Shown in pieces: positions 34,289 to 44,463 of a stretch of DNA of 55,240 bases. Both the position numbers and the translations under genes were made by a program. Location of the stretch: contig DALYLR010000024.1 in the NCBI GenBank assembly GCA_031976175.1, forward strand, positions 1 to 55,240. The letters run 5' to 3'. Source of the stretch: DMER01 sp003451645 (GTDB taxonomy: Bacteria; Pseudomonadota; Alphaproteobacteria; Micropepsales; Micropepsaceae). The notes under the pieces were generated by a model that was given only the letters and a program-made list of their open reading frames with translations, was not told the DNA's origin and ran no database searches. Each line of letters opens with the position of its first letter. The first letter of the stretch is position 1.

Positions 34289-37021
34289 ATGACCAAATCC
34301 GAGCCGCTCAACGGGACCCAAATCTGGACCCTCGGCCTGTCCACCTTTTCCTTCACGATCTGCTTCGCGGTCTGGACAATTTTTTCGATCATCGGAATTC
34401 AGATCAAAAAGGACCTCGGGCTGACCGAGACGCAGTTCGGACTTCTGGTCGGCACGCCGATCCTGACCGGTTCGCTGATCCGATTGGCGCTCGGAATATG
34501 GACTGACCAATTCGGCGGGCGAATCGTCTTGTCGTTGGTCATGGTCTCCGCCGCCATCGCGACGTTTTTGCTGACCTTTGCATACGACTATCCGACCTAT
34601 TTGCTAGCAGCGCTGGGAGTGGGAATCGCAGGCGGCTCGTTCTCGGTCGGCATCGCCTATGTCTCCCGTTTTTTCGACAAGGATCATCAAGGCTTGGCGC
34701 TCGGCGTGTTCGGCGCCGGCAATGTCGGCGCGGCGGTCACGAAGTTTTTGGCGCCGACGATCATGGTCGCTTATGGCTGGCACACCGTGGCCTATGTGTG
34801 GGCGGCGGCCATCGGCATCGCTGGCGTGCTGTTCTTTATGCTGGCCAAGGACGATCCCGATCTGGCCGCACGCCGGAAAGAACATCGCCCGCCCGTGAGC
34901 TTCTGGTCGCAGCTGGAGCCGTTGCAGAACATCCAGGTCTGGCGGTTTTCGCTCTACTACTTCTTCGTCTTCGGTGCGTTCGTGGCGTTAGCGCTGTGGC
35001 TGCCACGCTATTTGATCGGGGTCTATGGCCTCGACATCGCGACCGCCGGCATGATCGGCGCGGCCTACTCGATCCCAGGGTCTTTGTTCCGCGCCTACGG
35101 CGGCCATCTCTCGGACCGGTACGGCGCACGCACGGTTATGTATTGGACATTTATCGTCTCGGTGATCGCGCTATTCTTTCTATCCTATCCGCCGACGACT
35201 TACATCGTCGAGGGAATCTCCGGAAAAATCGAGTTCCGCATGGCGACGGGGTTGGTCCCGTTCGTCGTGCTGACCTTCGTCCTCGGTTTTTTCATGAGCC
35301 TGGGAAAGGCGGCAGTCTATAAGCACATCCCCGTCTACTACCCGAAAAACGTCGGTTCCGTCGGCGGTCTGGTGGGCATGATCGGCGGTTTGGGCGGCTT
35401 CGTTTTGCCGATCATGTTCGGTGTGTTGAACGATCTGACCGGCGTTTGGCAAAGCTGCTTCATGCTGCTCTTCGCGATCACGGCGGGCGCGCTGGTGTGG
35501 ATGCATTTGGCCGTCCGTCAGATGGAACGCGAGGCGATGGGCGAGGCGCTCGACAAGTTGCCGGCTTTGCCGGAGTTGCAGGAGCAACATCGCGCCGCTG
35601 GCCTTCCCACCGAGCCTAAGCACGTCCTCAAGGATTGGCGGCCCGAGGACCCGGCGTTTTGGAACGCCACCGGACGCGCTATCGCACGCAAGAACCTCTG
35701 GCTATCGATCCCGCCGCTGTTCTTGTCCTTCGCGGTCTGGATGGTTTGGTCGGTCGTGGTCGCGAAGTTGCCAGCCATCGGCTTCGACTATACGCCGGAT
35801 CAATTGTTCTGGCTCGCCGCCTTGCCGGGACTGTCGGGCGCGACCTTGAGGATTTTCTATTCCTTCATGGTTCCGGTCTTCGGCGGACGGTTGTGGACGA
35901 CGGTGACGACCTGGTCGCTGCTTCTTCCAGCGCTGGGGATCGGCTTCGCAGTTCAGGACCCCAACACGCCTTATGTTGTGTTCCTTGGGCTGGCGCTGCT
36001 GTGCGGGTTTGGCGGCGGCAACTTCGCGTCTTCGATGTCGAACATCAGCTTTTTCTTCCCCAAGGCGGAGAAGGGCAACGCGTTGGCGATCAATGCGGGC
36101 CTGGGAAATCTAGGCGTCAGCGCGATGCAGTTCGCCATACCGTTGGCGATCACGGCGGGCGTGTTTGGCGCGCTCGGCGGCGAACCGCAGACGGCGACGG
36201 TTGCGGACGCGACAACGCAAATGTGGCTGCAGAACGCGGGCTTCATCTGGGTGCCGTTCATCGTCGCCGCGGCGTTCGCCTCGTGGTTCGGCATGGACGA
36301 CATCGCCTCCGCGAAGGCCTCGTTCACCGAACAGTCCGTGATCTTCAAGCGCCGGCACAATTGGATCATGTGCTGGCTCTATACCGGCACCTTCGGATCG
36401 TTCATCGGCTATTCGGCGGGCTTCCCTTTGCTGGCCAAACTGGTGTTCCCAGACGTCAACGCGCTGCAGTTCGCGTTTCTGGGGCCGCTCGTAGGTGCGC
36501 TATCCCGGTCGATGACGGGATGGATGTCGGATCGCTATGGCGGCGGACGGGTGACGTTTTGGGTCTTCGTCGCGATGATTTGCGGCGTCGCAGGGGTCTT
36601 GTTCTTCCTCGGCATCAAGGATCAGCCGGGCGCGTTCTGGGGCTTCTTCGCCAGCTTCGTGTTCCTGTTCTTCGCCAGCGGCGTCGGCAACGCTTCGACC
36701 TTCCAGATGATCCCCGTGATCATGCGCCAAGAGATGGCGCGATTGATGCCAGCCGCTGACGCCGATACCCGTTTGCGCCAGGCCGAAAAGGAATCCGCCG
36801 CGATCATCGGTTTCACCTCCGCGATCGCCGCCTATGGCGCATTCTTCATCCCGAAGGCCTATGGCAGCTCCATCGCAATGACGGGCAGCGCGGAAGCCGC
36901 GCTGATCGGTTTCCTCCTCTTCTACGTGACCTGCGTGATCCTCACCTGGGCGGTCTATACGCGGCCCGGCGGCGTCCTTTACGCCGCCGAGAATGGCCGT
37001 CTGCAAACCGCCGCCGCATAA
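34289..37021 (+). CDS. narK: fused nitrate/nitrite transporter NarK1-NarK2
   Basis: A 910-residue inner-membrane protein of two MFS units. Unit 1 (about 1-430) has GGSFSVGIAYVSRFF and GVFGAGNVGAAVT. Unit 2 (about 470-905) has GFGGGNFASSMSNISFFFP and NAGLGNLGVSAMQF; these are the nitrate-signature helices. In Paracoccus-type fusions, unit 1 is a nitrate/proton symporter and unit 2 a nitrate/nitrite antiporter. It sits behind an Fnr-type box, 11 bases before narG. Confidence 0.93.
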   Translation: MTKSEPLNGTQIWTLGLSTFSFTICFAVWTIFSIIGIQIKKDLGLTETQFGLLVGTPILTGSLIRLALGIWTDQFGGRIVLSLVMVSAAIATFLLTFAYDYPTYLLAALGVGIAGGSFSVGIAYVSRFFDKDHQGLALGVFGAGNVGAAVTKFLAPTIMVAYGWHTVAYVWAAAIGIAGVLFFMLAKDDPDLAARRKEHRPPVSFWSQLEPLQNIQVWRFSLYYFFVFGAFVALALWLPRYLIGVYGLDIATAGMIGAAYSIPGSLFRAYGGHLSDRYGARTVMYWTFIVSVIALFFLSYPPTTYIVEGISGKIEFRMATGLVPFVVLTFVLGFFMSLGKAAVYKHIPVYYPKNVGSVGGLVGMIGGLGGFVLPIMFGVLNDLTGVWQSCFMLLFAITAGALVWMHLAVRQMEREAMGEALDKLPALPELQEQHRAAGLPTEPKHVLKDWRPEDPAFWNATGRAIARKNLWLSIPPLFLSFAVWMVWSVVVAKLPAIGFDYTPDQLFWLAALPGLSGATLRIFYSFMVPVFGGRLWTTVTTWSLLLPALGIGFAVQDPNTPYVVFLGLALLCGFGGGNFASSMSNISFFFPKAEKGNALAINAGLGNLGVSAMQFAIPLAITAGVFGALGGEPQTATVADATTQMWLQNAGFIWVPFIVAAAFASWFGMDDIASAKASFTEQSVIFKRRHNWIMCWLYTGTFGSFIGYSAGFPLLAKLVFPDVNALQFAFLGPLVGALSRSMTGWMSDRYGGGRVTFWVFVAMICGVAGVLFFLGIKDQPGAFWGFFASFVFLFFASGVGNASTFQMIPVIMRQEMARLMPAADADTRLRQAEKESAAIIGFTSAIAAYGAFFIPKAYGSSIAMTGSAEAALIGFLLFYVTCVILTWAVYTRPGGVLYAAENGRLQTAAA

Positions 37022-37032
37022 GGACCAAAAAC

Positions 37033-40000
37033 ATGAGCCATCTCCTCGACCGGCTGCAATTTTTCAAACGGACGGTGTCGAAATTCTCCGACGGCCATGG
37101 CGAGGTCACGCGCGAGGACCGAACCTGGGAAGACGCCTATCGCAATCGCTGGAGCCACGACAAAGTCGTGCGGTCCACGCATGGCGTGAACTGTACGGGC
37201 TCGTGCTCGTGGAAGATTTACGTCAAGGGCGGCATCGTCACCTGGGAAACGCAACAGACGGACTATCCCCGTACTCGGCCCGATCTGCCCGATCATGAAC
37301 CCCGCGGGTGCCAGCGCGGCGCCAGCGCGAGTTGGTACCTCTATAGCGGGAACCGCATCAAGTATCCGTTGATCCGCAAACGGCTCCTCAAGCAATGGCG
37401 CGCGGAGAAGGCGGGCAAGCATCCGGTCGACGCCTGGAAGGCGATCGTCGAGAACCCGGCAAAGCTCAAGGACTTCCAAAAACTCCGCGGCCATGGCGGC
37501 TTCGTACGCGCGACATGGGACGAGGTGAATGAGATCGTCGCCGCGGCGAACATCTATACGGCGAAGACCTATGGCCCCGATCGCATCATCGGCTTCTCGC
37601 CGATCCCAGCCATGTCGATGGTGTCCTATGCGGCGGGGTCGCGATACCTGTCGCTGATCGGCGGGACCTGCATGTCGTTCTACGACTGGTATTGCGACCT
37701 GCCGGCGTCCTCGCCGCAGACCTGGGGCGAACAAACAGACGTGCCCGAGAGCGCTGATTGGTACAATTCGAACTTCCTGATCCTATGGGGATCGAACGTT
37801 CCGCAAACCCGCTCGCCCGATGCGCATTTCTACGCTGAAGGACGCTACAAAGGCATCAAGAGCGTCGTCATTTGCCCGGACTATAGCGAGGCGTCGAAAT
37901 TCGCCGATCTTTGGTTGTCGGTGAAGCAGGGCACGGACTCCGCCCTCGCCATGGCGTTCGGGCACGTGATTTTGACCGAGTTCCACGTTAAGTCGCCCGA
38001 TCCCTATTTCCTCGATTATGGCCGGAAATACACTGATTTTCCGTTCCTCGTGCGGCTCAAGAACCTTGACGGGCGGCTCGTTCCAGAACGCTTCCTCCGC
38101 GCCAGCGACTTCTCCGACGGGATGGGCGAGACCAACAATCCGGACTGGAAGACCGTCGCTTACAATGAAAAGGACGGCGCCATCGTCACGCCCACCGGCT
38201 CCATCGGCTTCCGCTGGGGCGAGCAGGGGAAATGGAACCTGGAGGAGAAGGCGTCGACCGGCGCGCCCGTATCCTTACGCCTGTCCCTTGCTGGCCATCA
38301 GGACGACATCGCCAGCGTTTCCTTCCCTTATTTCGGCGACCAAGCGACGGAGCACTTCGTCAAGACGAACCACGGTCCGGTGACCACGCAAAAAGTGCCG
38401 GTAAAGAAACTCAATCTCAAAGACGGCGAGACGCTGGTCGCCACGGTCTATGACCTGTTTCTCGCCCACTACGGCGTCGATCGGGGTTTCGGTTCCGGCG
38501 CGAAAACCTATGACGACAACGCGCCCTATACGCCCGCCTGGGCGGAGAAGGTCACGGGCGTCCGCCGTCAAGACATCGTCCTGACCGCGCGCGAATTCGC
38601 CGACACGGCGGCCAAGGCGCAAGGCAAGGCGATGGTGATCCTCGGCGCTGGGGTCAACCATTGGTATCACATGGACATGATCTATCGCGGCATCATCTCG
38701 ATGCTGACGATGTGTGGTTGCGTCGGGCAATCCGGCGGCGGTTGGGCGCACTATGTAGGCCAGGAAAAGCTTCGCCCTCAGCCGGGTTGGACGGCGCTCG
38801 CCTTCGCGCTCGATTGGGCGCGCCCGCCACGCCAGATGAATTCGACCAGCTTCTGGTACGCTCACACCGATCAATGGCGCTACGAAAAGCTTGGCGTGGC
38901 GGAAATCCTATCGCCTCTCGCCGAGGAAGGGGACTGGTCCGGCAGCTTCATCGACTTCAACGTACGCGCCGAGCGTATGGGCTGGTTGCCGTCAGCCCCC
39001 CAGATGAAGACGAATCCGTTGAACATCGCGAAGATGGCCGGCGACACGCCTGTGCCGCAATTCGTCGCAGAAAGCCTCAAATCGGGCGCGCTGGAAATGT
39101 CGTGCCAGGACCCCGACGACCCGAAAAACTTCCCGCGCAATCTGTTCGTCTGGCGCTCGAACCTCTTGGGTTCCAGCGGCAAGGGCCACGAATATTTCCT
39201 CAAACACCTCGTTGGCACGACTCACGGCGTACAGGGTAAGGACCTGGGCGAGATGGGGCATCAAAAGCCTAAGGACGTAAAATGGCACGATAAGGCGCCG
39301 GAGGGAAAGCTGGACCTGTTGGTGACGATCGACTTCCGGATGTCTTCGACCTGTATGTACTCTGACATCGTTTTGCCCACGGCCACCTGGTACGAGAAGA
39401 ACGACCTCAACACGTCGGACATGCATCCTTTCATCCACCCGCTGACGGCGGCTGTCGATCCGCTTTGGGAGTGCCGCAGCGACTGGGACATCTTCAAGGG
39501 TTTCGCGAAGGCGTTCTCTGACCTCGCGCCTGGCTATCTCGGCGTCGAGAAAGACGTCGTCCTGACCCCGCTGATGCACGATTCACCGGCGGAATTGGCG
39601 CAGGCCTTTACGCCGAAGGACTGGAAGAAGGGCGAATGCGATCCGGTTCCCGGCAAGACTATGGCCAGCGTCATGGTCGTCGAGCGCGACTATCCGAACA
39701 CCTACGCCCGCTTCACGGCCCTCGGTCCCTTGATGGAGAAAGTGGGCAATGGCGGTAAGGGCATCGCTTGGAACACGGCGCATGAGGTCGAACACCTTAA
39801 GCACCTCAACGGTGCGCATACCGCAGGGCCCAATTCGGGCATGGCCAAGATCGAAACCGCGATCGACGCTTCCGAAGTGATCTTGACGCTCGCCCCAGAA
39901 ACGAACGGCGAAGTGGCTGTGAAATCCTGGGCCGCGCTGTCTAAGTCGACGGGGCGGGATCATACGCATCTGGCCCGTGCGCGCGAAGACGAGAAACTAC

Positions 40001-40761
40001 GGTTCCGCGACCTGGTCGCCCAGCCGCGCAAAATCATTTCGTCGCCGACTTGGTCGGGCATTGAATCCGAACATGTCTCCTACAACGCCGGCTACACGAA
40101 CGTGCATGAACTTATCCCGTGGCGCACGCTCACCGGACGGCAGCATCTCTACGTCGATCACGATTGGATGCGGGCCTTCGGCGAGGGCTTCACGACCTAC
40201 AAGCCGCCGGTGGACTTGAAGACGGTCAAGCCCATGCTGGGCATGAAGACCAACGGCAATAAGGAAATCGTTCTGAACTTCATCACCCCGCACCAGAAAT
40301 GGGGCATCCATTCAACGTACACGGACAATCTACTCCAGCTCACGTTATCGCGCGGTGGCCCGATCGTTTGGATCAGCGAGATCGACGCCAAGCAGGCGGG
40401 GATCGAAGACAATGACTGGATCGAACTTTTCAACGTCAACGGGGCTTTGTCCGCGCGCGCCGTGGTCAGCCAGCGGGTCAAATCCGGCATGTGCCTGATG
40501 TATCACGCGCAGGAGAAGATCGTGAACGTGCCGGGGTCCGAAACGACCAAGACGCGGGGCATCCACAACTCGGTGACCCGCACCGTGTTGAAGCCGACCC
40601 ACATGATCGGCGGCTACGCCCAATTGTCCTACGGCTTCAACTATTACGGCACGGTCGGCGCAAATCGCGACGAATTCGTGGTCCTGCGCAAAATGCGGGA
40701 TGTCGATTGGATGGAGGAACCGTATTCGCAATCGCCTATTCCGGCGCAGGCAGCGGAGTAG
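37033..40761 (+). CDS. narG: respiratory nitrate reductase alpha subunit
   Basis: A 1242-residue catalytic subunit with bis-MGD molybdenum and an FS0 [4Fe-4S] cluster. It reduces nitrate to nitrite on the cytoplasmic face. The FS0 ligands are His50, Cys54, Cys58 and Cys93 (HGVNCTGSC ... RGCQRG), one residue off the E. coli numbering. Other landmarks are FSPIPAMSMVSYAAGSRYL, NFLILWGSNVPQTRSPDAH and LPTATWYEKNDLNTSDMHPF. AAGGA precedes the ATG. It forms an operon with narK upstream and narHJI downstream. Confidence 0.97.
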   Translation: MSHLLDRLQFFKRTVSKFSDGHGEVTREDRTWEDAYRNRWSHDKVVRSTHGVNCTGSCSWKIYVKGGIVTWETQQTDYPRTRPDLPDHEPRGCQRGASASWYLYSGNRIKYPLIRKRLLKQWRAEKAGKHPVDAWKAIVENPAKLKDFQKLRGHGGFVRATWDEVNEIVAAANIYTAKTYGPDRIIGFSPIPAMSMVSYAAGSRYLSLIGGTCMSFYDWYCDLPASSPQTWGEQTDVPESADWYNSNFLILWGSNVPQTRSPDAHFYAEGRYKGIKSVVICPDYSEASKFADLWLSVKQGTDSALAMAFGHVILTEFHVKSPDPYFLDYGRKYTDFPFLVRLKNLDGRLVPERFLRASDFSDGMGETNNPDWKTVAYNEKDGAIVTPTGSIGFRWGEQGKWNLEEKASTGAPVSLRLSLAGHQDDIASVSFPYFGDQATEHFVKTNHGPVTTQKVPVKKLNLKDGETLVATVYDLFLAHYGVDRGFGSGAKTYDDNAPYTPAWAEKVTGVRRQDIVLTAREFADTAAKAQGKAMVILGAGVNHWYHMDMIYRGIISMLTMCGCVGQSGGGWAHYVGQEKLRPQPGWTALAFALDWARPPRQMNSTSFWYAHTDQWRYEKLGVAEILSPLAEEGDWSGSFIDFNVRAERMGWLPSAPQMKTNPLNIAKMAGDTPVPQFVAESLKSGALEMSCQDPDDPKNFPRNLFVWRSNLLGSSGKGHEYFLKHLVGTTHGVQGKDLGEMGHQKPKDVKWHDKAPEGKLDLLVTIDFRMSSTCMYSDIVLPTATWYEKNDLNTSDMHPFIHPLTAAVDPLWECRSDWDIFKGFAKAFSDLAPGYLGVEKDVVLTPLMHDSPAELAQAFTPKDWKKGECDPVPGKTMASVMVVERDYPNTYARFTALGPLMEKVGNGGKGIAWNTAHEVEHLKHLNGAHTAGPNSGMAKIETAIDASEVILTLAPETNGEVAVKSWAALSKSTGRDHTHLARAREDEKLRFRDLVAQPRKIISSPTWSGIESEHVSYNAGYTNVHELIPWRTLTGRQHLYVDHDWMRAFGEGFTTYKPPVDLKTVKPMLGMKTNGNKEIVLNFITPHQKWGIHSTYTDNLLQLTLSRGGPIVWISEIDAKQAGIEDNDWIELFNVNGALSARAVVSQRVKSGMCLMYHAQEKIVNVPGSETTKTRGIHNSVTRTVLKPTHMIGGYAQLSYGFNYYGTVGANRDEFVVLRKMRDVDWMEEPYSQSPIPAQAAE

Positions 40762-40770
40762 GAGGGAGCC

Positions 40771-42294
40771 ATGAAAATCCGCGCACAAATCGGCATGGTC
40801 CTCAATCTGGACAAGTGCATCGGCTGCCACACCTGTTCCGTCTCGTGCAAAAACGTGTGGACCAATCGCGACGGCGTCCAGTACGCCTGGTTCAATAACG
40901 TGGAGACGAAACCAGGCGTCGGCTATCCCCGCGAATGGGAAAACCAAAAGAAGTGGAACGGCGGTTGGGTCCGCCGCCGCTCCGGCAAGATCGAGCCGAA
41001 GATCGGCGGTAAGTTCCGCATACTCGCGAAAATCTTCGCGAACCCGGACATGCCGGAAATCGACGATTACTATGAGCCCTTCACCTTCGACTATGCTCAT
41101 CTCCAAACGGCCGGCGAATCCAAGGCCGTTCCGGTCGCGAGGCCCGTCTCGCTGATCACCGGCGACCGGATGGAGAAGATTGTCGGCGGTCCGAACTGGG
41201 AAGAAATCTTAGGCGGCGAATTCTCGAAGCGCTCGAAGGACGCGAATTTCGAGGGCATCGAGAAGGACATCTACGGTCAATTCGAAAAGACCTTCATGAT
41301 GTACCTGCCGCGCCTGTGCGAGCATTGTCTCAATCCGGCCTGCGTTGCGGCATGCCCCTCAGGCGCGATCTATAAGCGCGAGGAGGACGGCATTGTTCTG
41401 ATCGATCAGGACAAATGCCGTGGCTGGCGGATGTGCGTTAGCGCCTGTCCCTACAAGAAAATCTATTACAACTATGTAAGCGGGAAATCCGAGAAGTGCA
41501 TCTTCTGCTATCCCCGGATCGAGGCGGGCCAGCCGACGGTGTGTTCGGAAACCTGCGTCGGGCGCATACGGTATCTCGGCGTTCTGCTCTACGACGCCGA
41601 CAAGATCGAAGCGGCAGCGAGCGTCGAGGACGAGAAGGCGCTATATCAAGCCCAGCTGGACATGTTCCTCGACCCGCATGATCCAAAGATAATCGCGGCG
41701 GCGAAGGCCGAAGGCATCCCCGACGCCTGGTTGGAAGCGGCCAAATCCTCGCCCGTCTATAAAATGGCGATGGACTGGAAGGTTGCGTTCCCGCTGCATC
41801 CCGAATACCGCACGCTGCCGATGGTATGGTACGTGCCGCCGCTGTCGCCGATTCAGTCGGCGGTCGAAGCGAAACATATCGGCTTCGACGGAACATTGCC
41901 CGACCTCAGCAAGCTGCGCATCCCGATGCGGTATCTGGCGAATCTGTTGACGGCAGGCGACGAGGCGCCCATCGCCTCCGCCCTCAAGAAACTCTTCGCC
42001 ATGCGCATTTACATGCGTAGCCGGCATGTCGAGCGAAAAGCGAATGCAGCGGTCTTGGGCGAGGCGGGCCTCACCGTGGCTCAGGTTCAAGACATGTACA
42101 AGACCATGGCGCTGGCCGCCTATGAGGATCGCTTCGTCATACCGTCGTCGCACCGGGAATACGCGGAAAACGCCTATGATCTGCGCGGCTCCTGCGGTTT
42201 TTCGTTCGGGAACAATTGTTCGGACGGCGCCAGCGACTTCTCGCTGTTTGGGGTCAAGAAATGGCGTGGCCACACGCCGACGGAGGTGATGTGA
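40771..42294 (+). CDS. narH: respiratory nitrate reductase beta subunit
   Basis: A 507-residue electron-transfer subunit. Four Fe-S cluster segments are visible: CIGCHTCSVSCKNVW (near 16), CEHCLNPACVAACPSGAIY (near 185), CRGWRMCVSACPYKKI with Trp replacing a Cys (the [3Fe-4S] site), and CIFCYPR ... CSETCVGRIRYLG. It carries electrons from the NarI hemes to NarG. An AGGAGGG site precedes the ATG. It overlaps narJ by one base (TGATG). Confidence 0.97.
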   Translation: MKIRAQIGMVLNLDKCIGCHTCSVSCKNVWTNRDGVQYAWFNNVETKPGVGYPREWENQKKWNGGWVRRRSGKIEPKIGGKFRILAKIFANPDMPEIDDYYEPFTFDYAHLQTAGESKAVPVARPVSLITGDRMEKIVGGPNWEEILGGEFSKRSKDANFEGIEKDIYGQFEKTFMMYLPRLCEHCLNPACVAACPSGAIYKREEDGIVLIDQDKCRGWRMCVSACPYKKIYYNYVSGKSEKCIFCYPRIEAGQPTVCSETCVGRIRYLGVLLYDADKIEAAASVEDEKALYQAQLDMFLDPHDPKIIAAAKAEGIPDAWLEAAKSSPVYKMAMDWKVAFPLHPEYRTLPMVWYVPPLSPIQSAVEAKHIGFDGTLPDLSKLRIPMRYLANLLTAGDEAPIASALKKLFAMRIYMRSRHVERKANAAVLGEAGLTVAQVQDMYKTMALAAYEDRFVIPSSHREYAENAYDLRGSCGFSFGNNCSDGASDFSLFGVKKWRGHTPTEVM

Positions 42295-42956
42295 TGTTGG
42301 TGCTGCGCGCGTTGGGCCGATTGCTGGCCTACCCTGAGGCCGACCTGAAGGAGACGCTTCCCGAGATCGCCGCCGCGATCGATGGGTCGTGCCTGTCGTT
42401 GCCTGCAATTCGGGCGCTGGACGGTTTGATCGGCGATCTGGAGACGATGGACCTTCTCGACCTGCAGGAGACTTACACGGGTCTCTTCGATCGGAACCGT
42501 CGATTGTCATTGCATCTTTATGAGCATGTTCACGGTGATGGACGTGAGCGGGGCCAGGCCATGGTGAGGCTGCAAACTCTCTATGGCCTTCATGGCCTGG
42601 AGCACGATCCCCGCGAACTTCCGGATCATCTGCCGCTATTCCTGGAGTTCTTGTCGTTGCTGCCGGAAAAAGCGGCGCGGCATATGCTGGGCGACGCGAC
42701 GACGGTGCTCACGGTGCTGCGGGACCGGTTGGCGAAGCGCGAAAGCCTCTACGCCGCCATATTTGACGCCTTGTTGGAGGTGTCTCCGGGCCGGATCGAC
42801 CGGGAGTTGCTCGAACGGTTGTCGAAGGGCGAGGAAGGCGATCCTTCGTTCGAGGCGCTCGACGCCGCCTGGGCCGAAGAAGCCGTGACCTTTAACGGTC
42901 AATTCGCCGACCAGGCGCAGTGCGGCGCGCCAGTCTCTCAACTTGCAGCGAGGTAA
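42294..42956 (+). CDS. narJ: nitrate reductase assembly chaperone
   Basis: A 220-residue chaperone needed for molybdenum cofactor insertion into NarG. Family landmarks are LGRLLAYPEADLKETLPEI, LQETYTGLFDRNRRLSLHLYEHVHGDGRERGQAM and LPDHLPLFLEFLSLLP. The ATG at 42294 shares a base with the narH stop, so the pair is coupled. A longer open frame upstream lies inside narH and is not used. Confidence 0.94.
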   Translation: MLVLRALGRLLAYPEADLKETLPEIAAAIDGSCLSLPAIRALDGLIGDLETMDLLDLQETYTGLFDRNRRLSLHLYEHVHGDGRERGQAMVRLQTLYGLHGLEHDPRELPDHLPLFLEFLSLLPEKAARHMLGDATTVLTVLRDRLAKRESLYAAIFDALLEVSPGRIDRELLERLSKGEEGDPSFEALDAAWAEEAVTFNGQFADQAQCGAPVSQLAAR

Positions 42957-42961
42957 CGACG

Positions 42962-43678
42962 ATGCTCGACTGGCTTCATCATTTTGTGTTTGGGGTATTC
43001 CCCTATATCGCCATCGTTACGTTGCTCGTGGGCAGCGTGATCCGTTTCGACCGTGAGCAATATACGTGGCGGTCCGGCTCGTCCCAAATTCTACGCAAAC
43101 GGCAATTGATGATCGGTTCGGTGCTGTTTCACGTCGGCGTGTTGCTTCTGTTCGTGGGCCACACGGTGGGTCTCCTGACGCCGAAGGAGATTTACATGGC
43201 CGTCGGCTTGACGCCGGCGCTCAAGCAAATGATCGCAATCGTTGCGGGCGGCATCTTCGGCGCGATCTGTTTCGTCGGGCTGACTCTGCTGGTCCATCGC
43301 CGCCTTTTCGATCCGCGCATTCGCGGCACGTCGAGCGCAATGGATATCTTCATCTTACTCGTTCTCTGGACGCAGCTGTGCCTTGGGCTTTTGACCTTGC
43401 CGTTCAGCTTTGAACATCGCGACGGGTCTGTGATGCTGCAGCTCTCCCACTGGGCCCAAGGGATCGTCTTCTTCCAGGCGGGAGCCGCCGAACATATCCG
43501 CGACGTTGGCTGGGCCTACAAGGCGCACATCGTGATGGGCCTGTTCATCTTCTTCGTCTTTCCGTTCTCGCGTCTCGTACACATGTGGTCCGCGCCAGTT
43601 TGGTATCTGGGCCGCCCCGGTTGGCAGATCGTCCGGAGTCGGACGGCAGGCAGCGGCGTGCGGAGGCCCGTGTCATGA
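42962..43678 (+). CDS. narI: respiratory nitrate reductase gamma subunit
   Basis: A 238-residue membrane cytochrome b that oxidises quinol and passes electrons to NarH. Five hydrophobic helices occur. Heme-ligand histidines lie in SVLFHVGVLLLFVGHTVG (near 57-67) and in KAHIVMGLFIFFVFPFSRLVHMW (near 185-205). The ATG at 42962 begins MLDWLHHFVFGVFPY. It overlaps the next gene by ATGA. Confidence 0.95.
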   Translation: MLDWLHHFVFGVFPYIAIVTLLVGSVIRFDREQYTWRSGSSQILRKRQLMIGSVLFHVGVLLLFVGHTVGLLTPKEIYMAVGLTPALKQMIAIVAGGIFGAICFVGLTLLVHRRLFDPRIRGTSSAMDIFILLVLWTQLCLGLLTLPFSFEHRDGSVMLQLSHWAQGIVFFQAGAAEHIRDVGWAYKAHIVMGLFIFFVFPFSRLVHMWSAPVWYLGRPGWQIVRSRTAGSGVRRPVS

Positions 43679-44442
43679 CCATCGTCGTCAACGGCGTATC
43701 GATTGCCGATCATGATGTCCTCACAGAAATGCAGCATCATCCCGCCCCGGCGCGCGAACAGGCGCTTACCGCCGCCGTCGAAGCGCTGATCGTCCGAGAG
43801 CTCTTGCGACAGCGAGCGTCTCAACTAGGCCTCCTAGACCATCGCGATGACGACCCCGAGGCGGAAGAGAGGGCGCTGGCCTCACTCATTGAACGTGAAA
43901 CGTCGTCGCCCGTGGCGGACGAGGAGGCTTTACGCCGGTACTACGAGGCCAACCGGGCGAAGTTCAGGACCCCGGCTCTGTTTGAGGCGTCCCATATCCT
44001 GCTCGCGACCGCAGGGACGGATCGAACCGAAGCAAGGGCGCTGGCCCTCAAACTGATCGAAGTGCTGAATTCGTCGCCGGAAGCGTTCGCCACCCTGGCC
44101 GCGGCGCACTCCGCCTGTTCCAGTTCGTGCAACGGCGGCAACCTCGGCCAAATCGGCGAGGGCGAGGTCGCGCCGGAGCTGGAAACCTTCCTACGCGAGT
44201 TGGAGGAGGGGCAGCTTTGCCCGGTGCCGGTCGAGACAGAGTTCGGGTTCCATGTCCTGCGCTTGGATCGGCGATGGCCATCGCAGCAATTAGACTTTGA
44301 CACAGCCAGGCCCCGCGTCCGGTCCATGCTAGAACGGTTGAGCCGCCAGCGGTCGGTCGCCCAGTATATCGCGTTGCTCGCGGGCGAGTCACAGATCGAG
44401 GGCTATGCCTTTCGGGCGGCGGACAGCCCGCTTCTTCAATAG
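43675..44442 (+). CDS. parvulin-type peptidyl-prolyl isomerase
   Basis: A 255-residue protein with an N-terminal helical part and a parvulin (rotamase) domain around residues 100-210: FEASHILLATAGTDR, NGGNLGQIGEGEVAPELETFL and TEFGFHVLRLDRR. It has no signal peptide, so it is probably cytoplasmic. NifM-like isomerases of this type often end nar operons and may help NarG/H maturation. The start overlaps the narI stop (ATGA). A Cys pair (ACSSSCNGG) precedes the GGNLG loop. Confidence 0.88.
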   Translation: MTIVVNGVSIADHDVLTEMQHHPAPAREQALTAAVEALIVRELLRQRASQLGLLDHRDDDPEAEERALASLIERETSSPVADEEALRRYYEANRAKFRTPALFEASHILLATAGTDRTEARALALKLIEVLNSSPEAFATLAAAHSACSSSCNGGNLGQIGEGEVAPELETFLRELEEGQLCPVPVETEFGFHVLRLDRRWPSQQLDFDTARPRVRSMLERLSRQRSVAQYIALLAGESQIEGYAFRAADSPLLQ

Positions 44443-44463
44443 TGGAATAGGGAATCTCGAACC

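Noticed and set aside
35635..36759. 374-codon frame inside narK
   Set aside because: Out-of-frame shadow of the fused transporter, Arg-rich and without homology.
34289..37021. narK double length as an assembly artefact
   Set aside because: Fused NarK1-NarK2 transporters are known in alphaproteobacteria and both halves are distinct.
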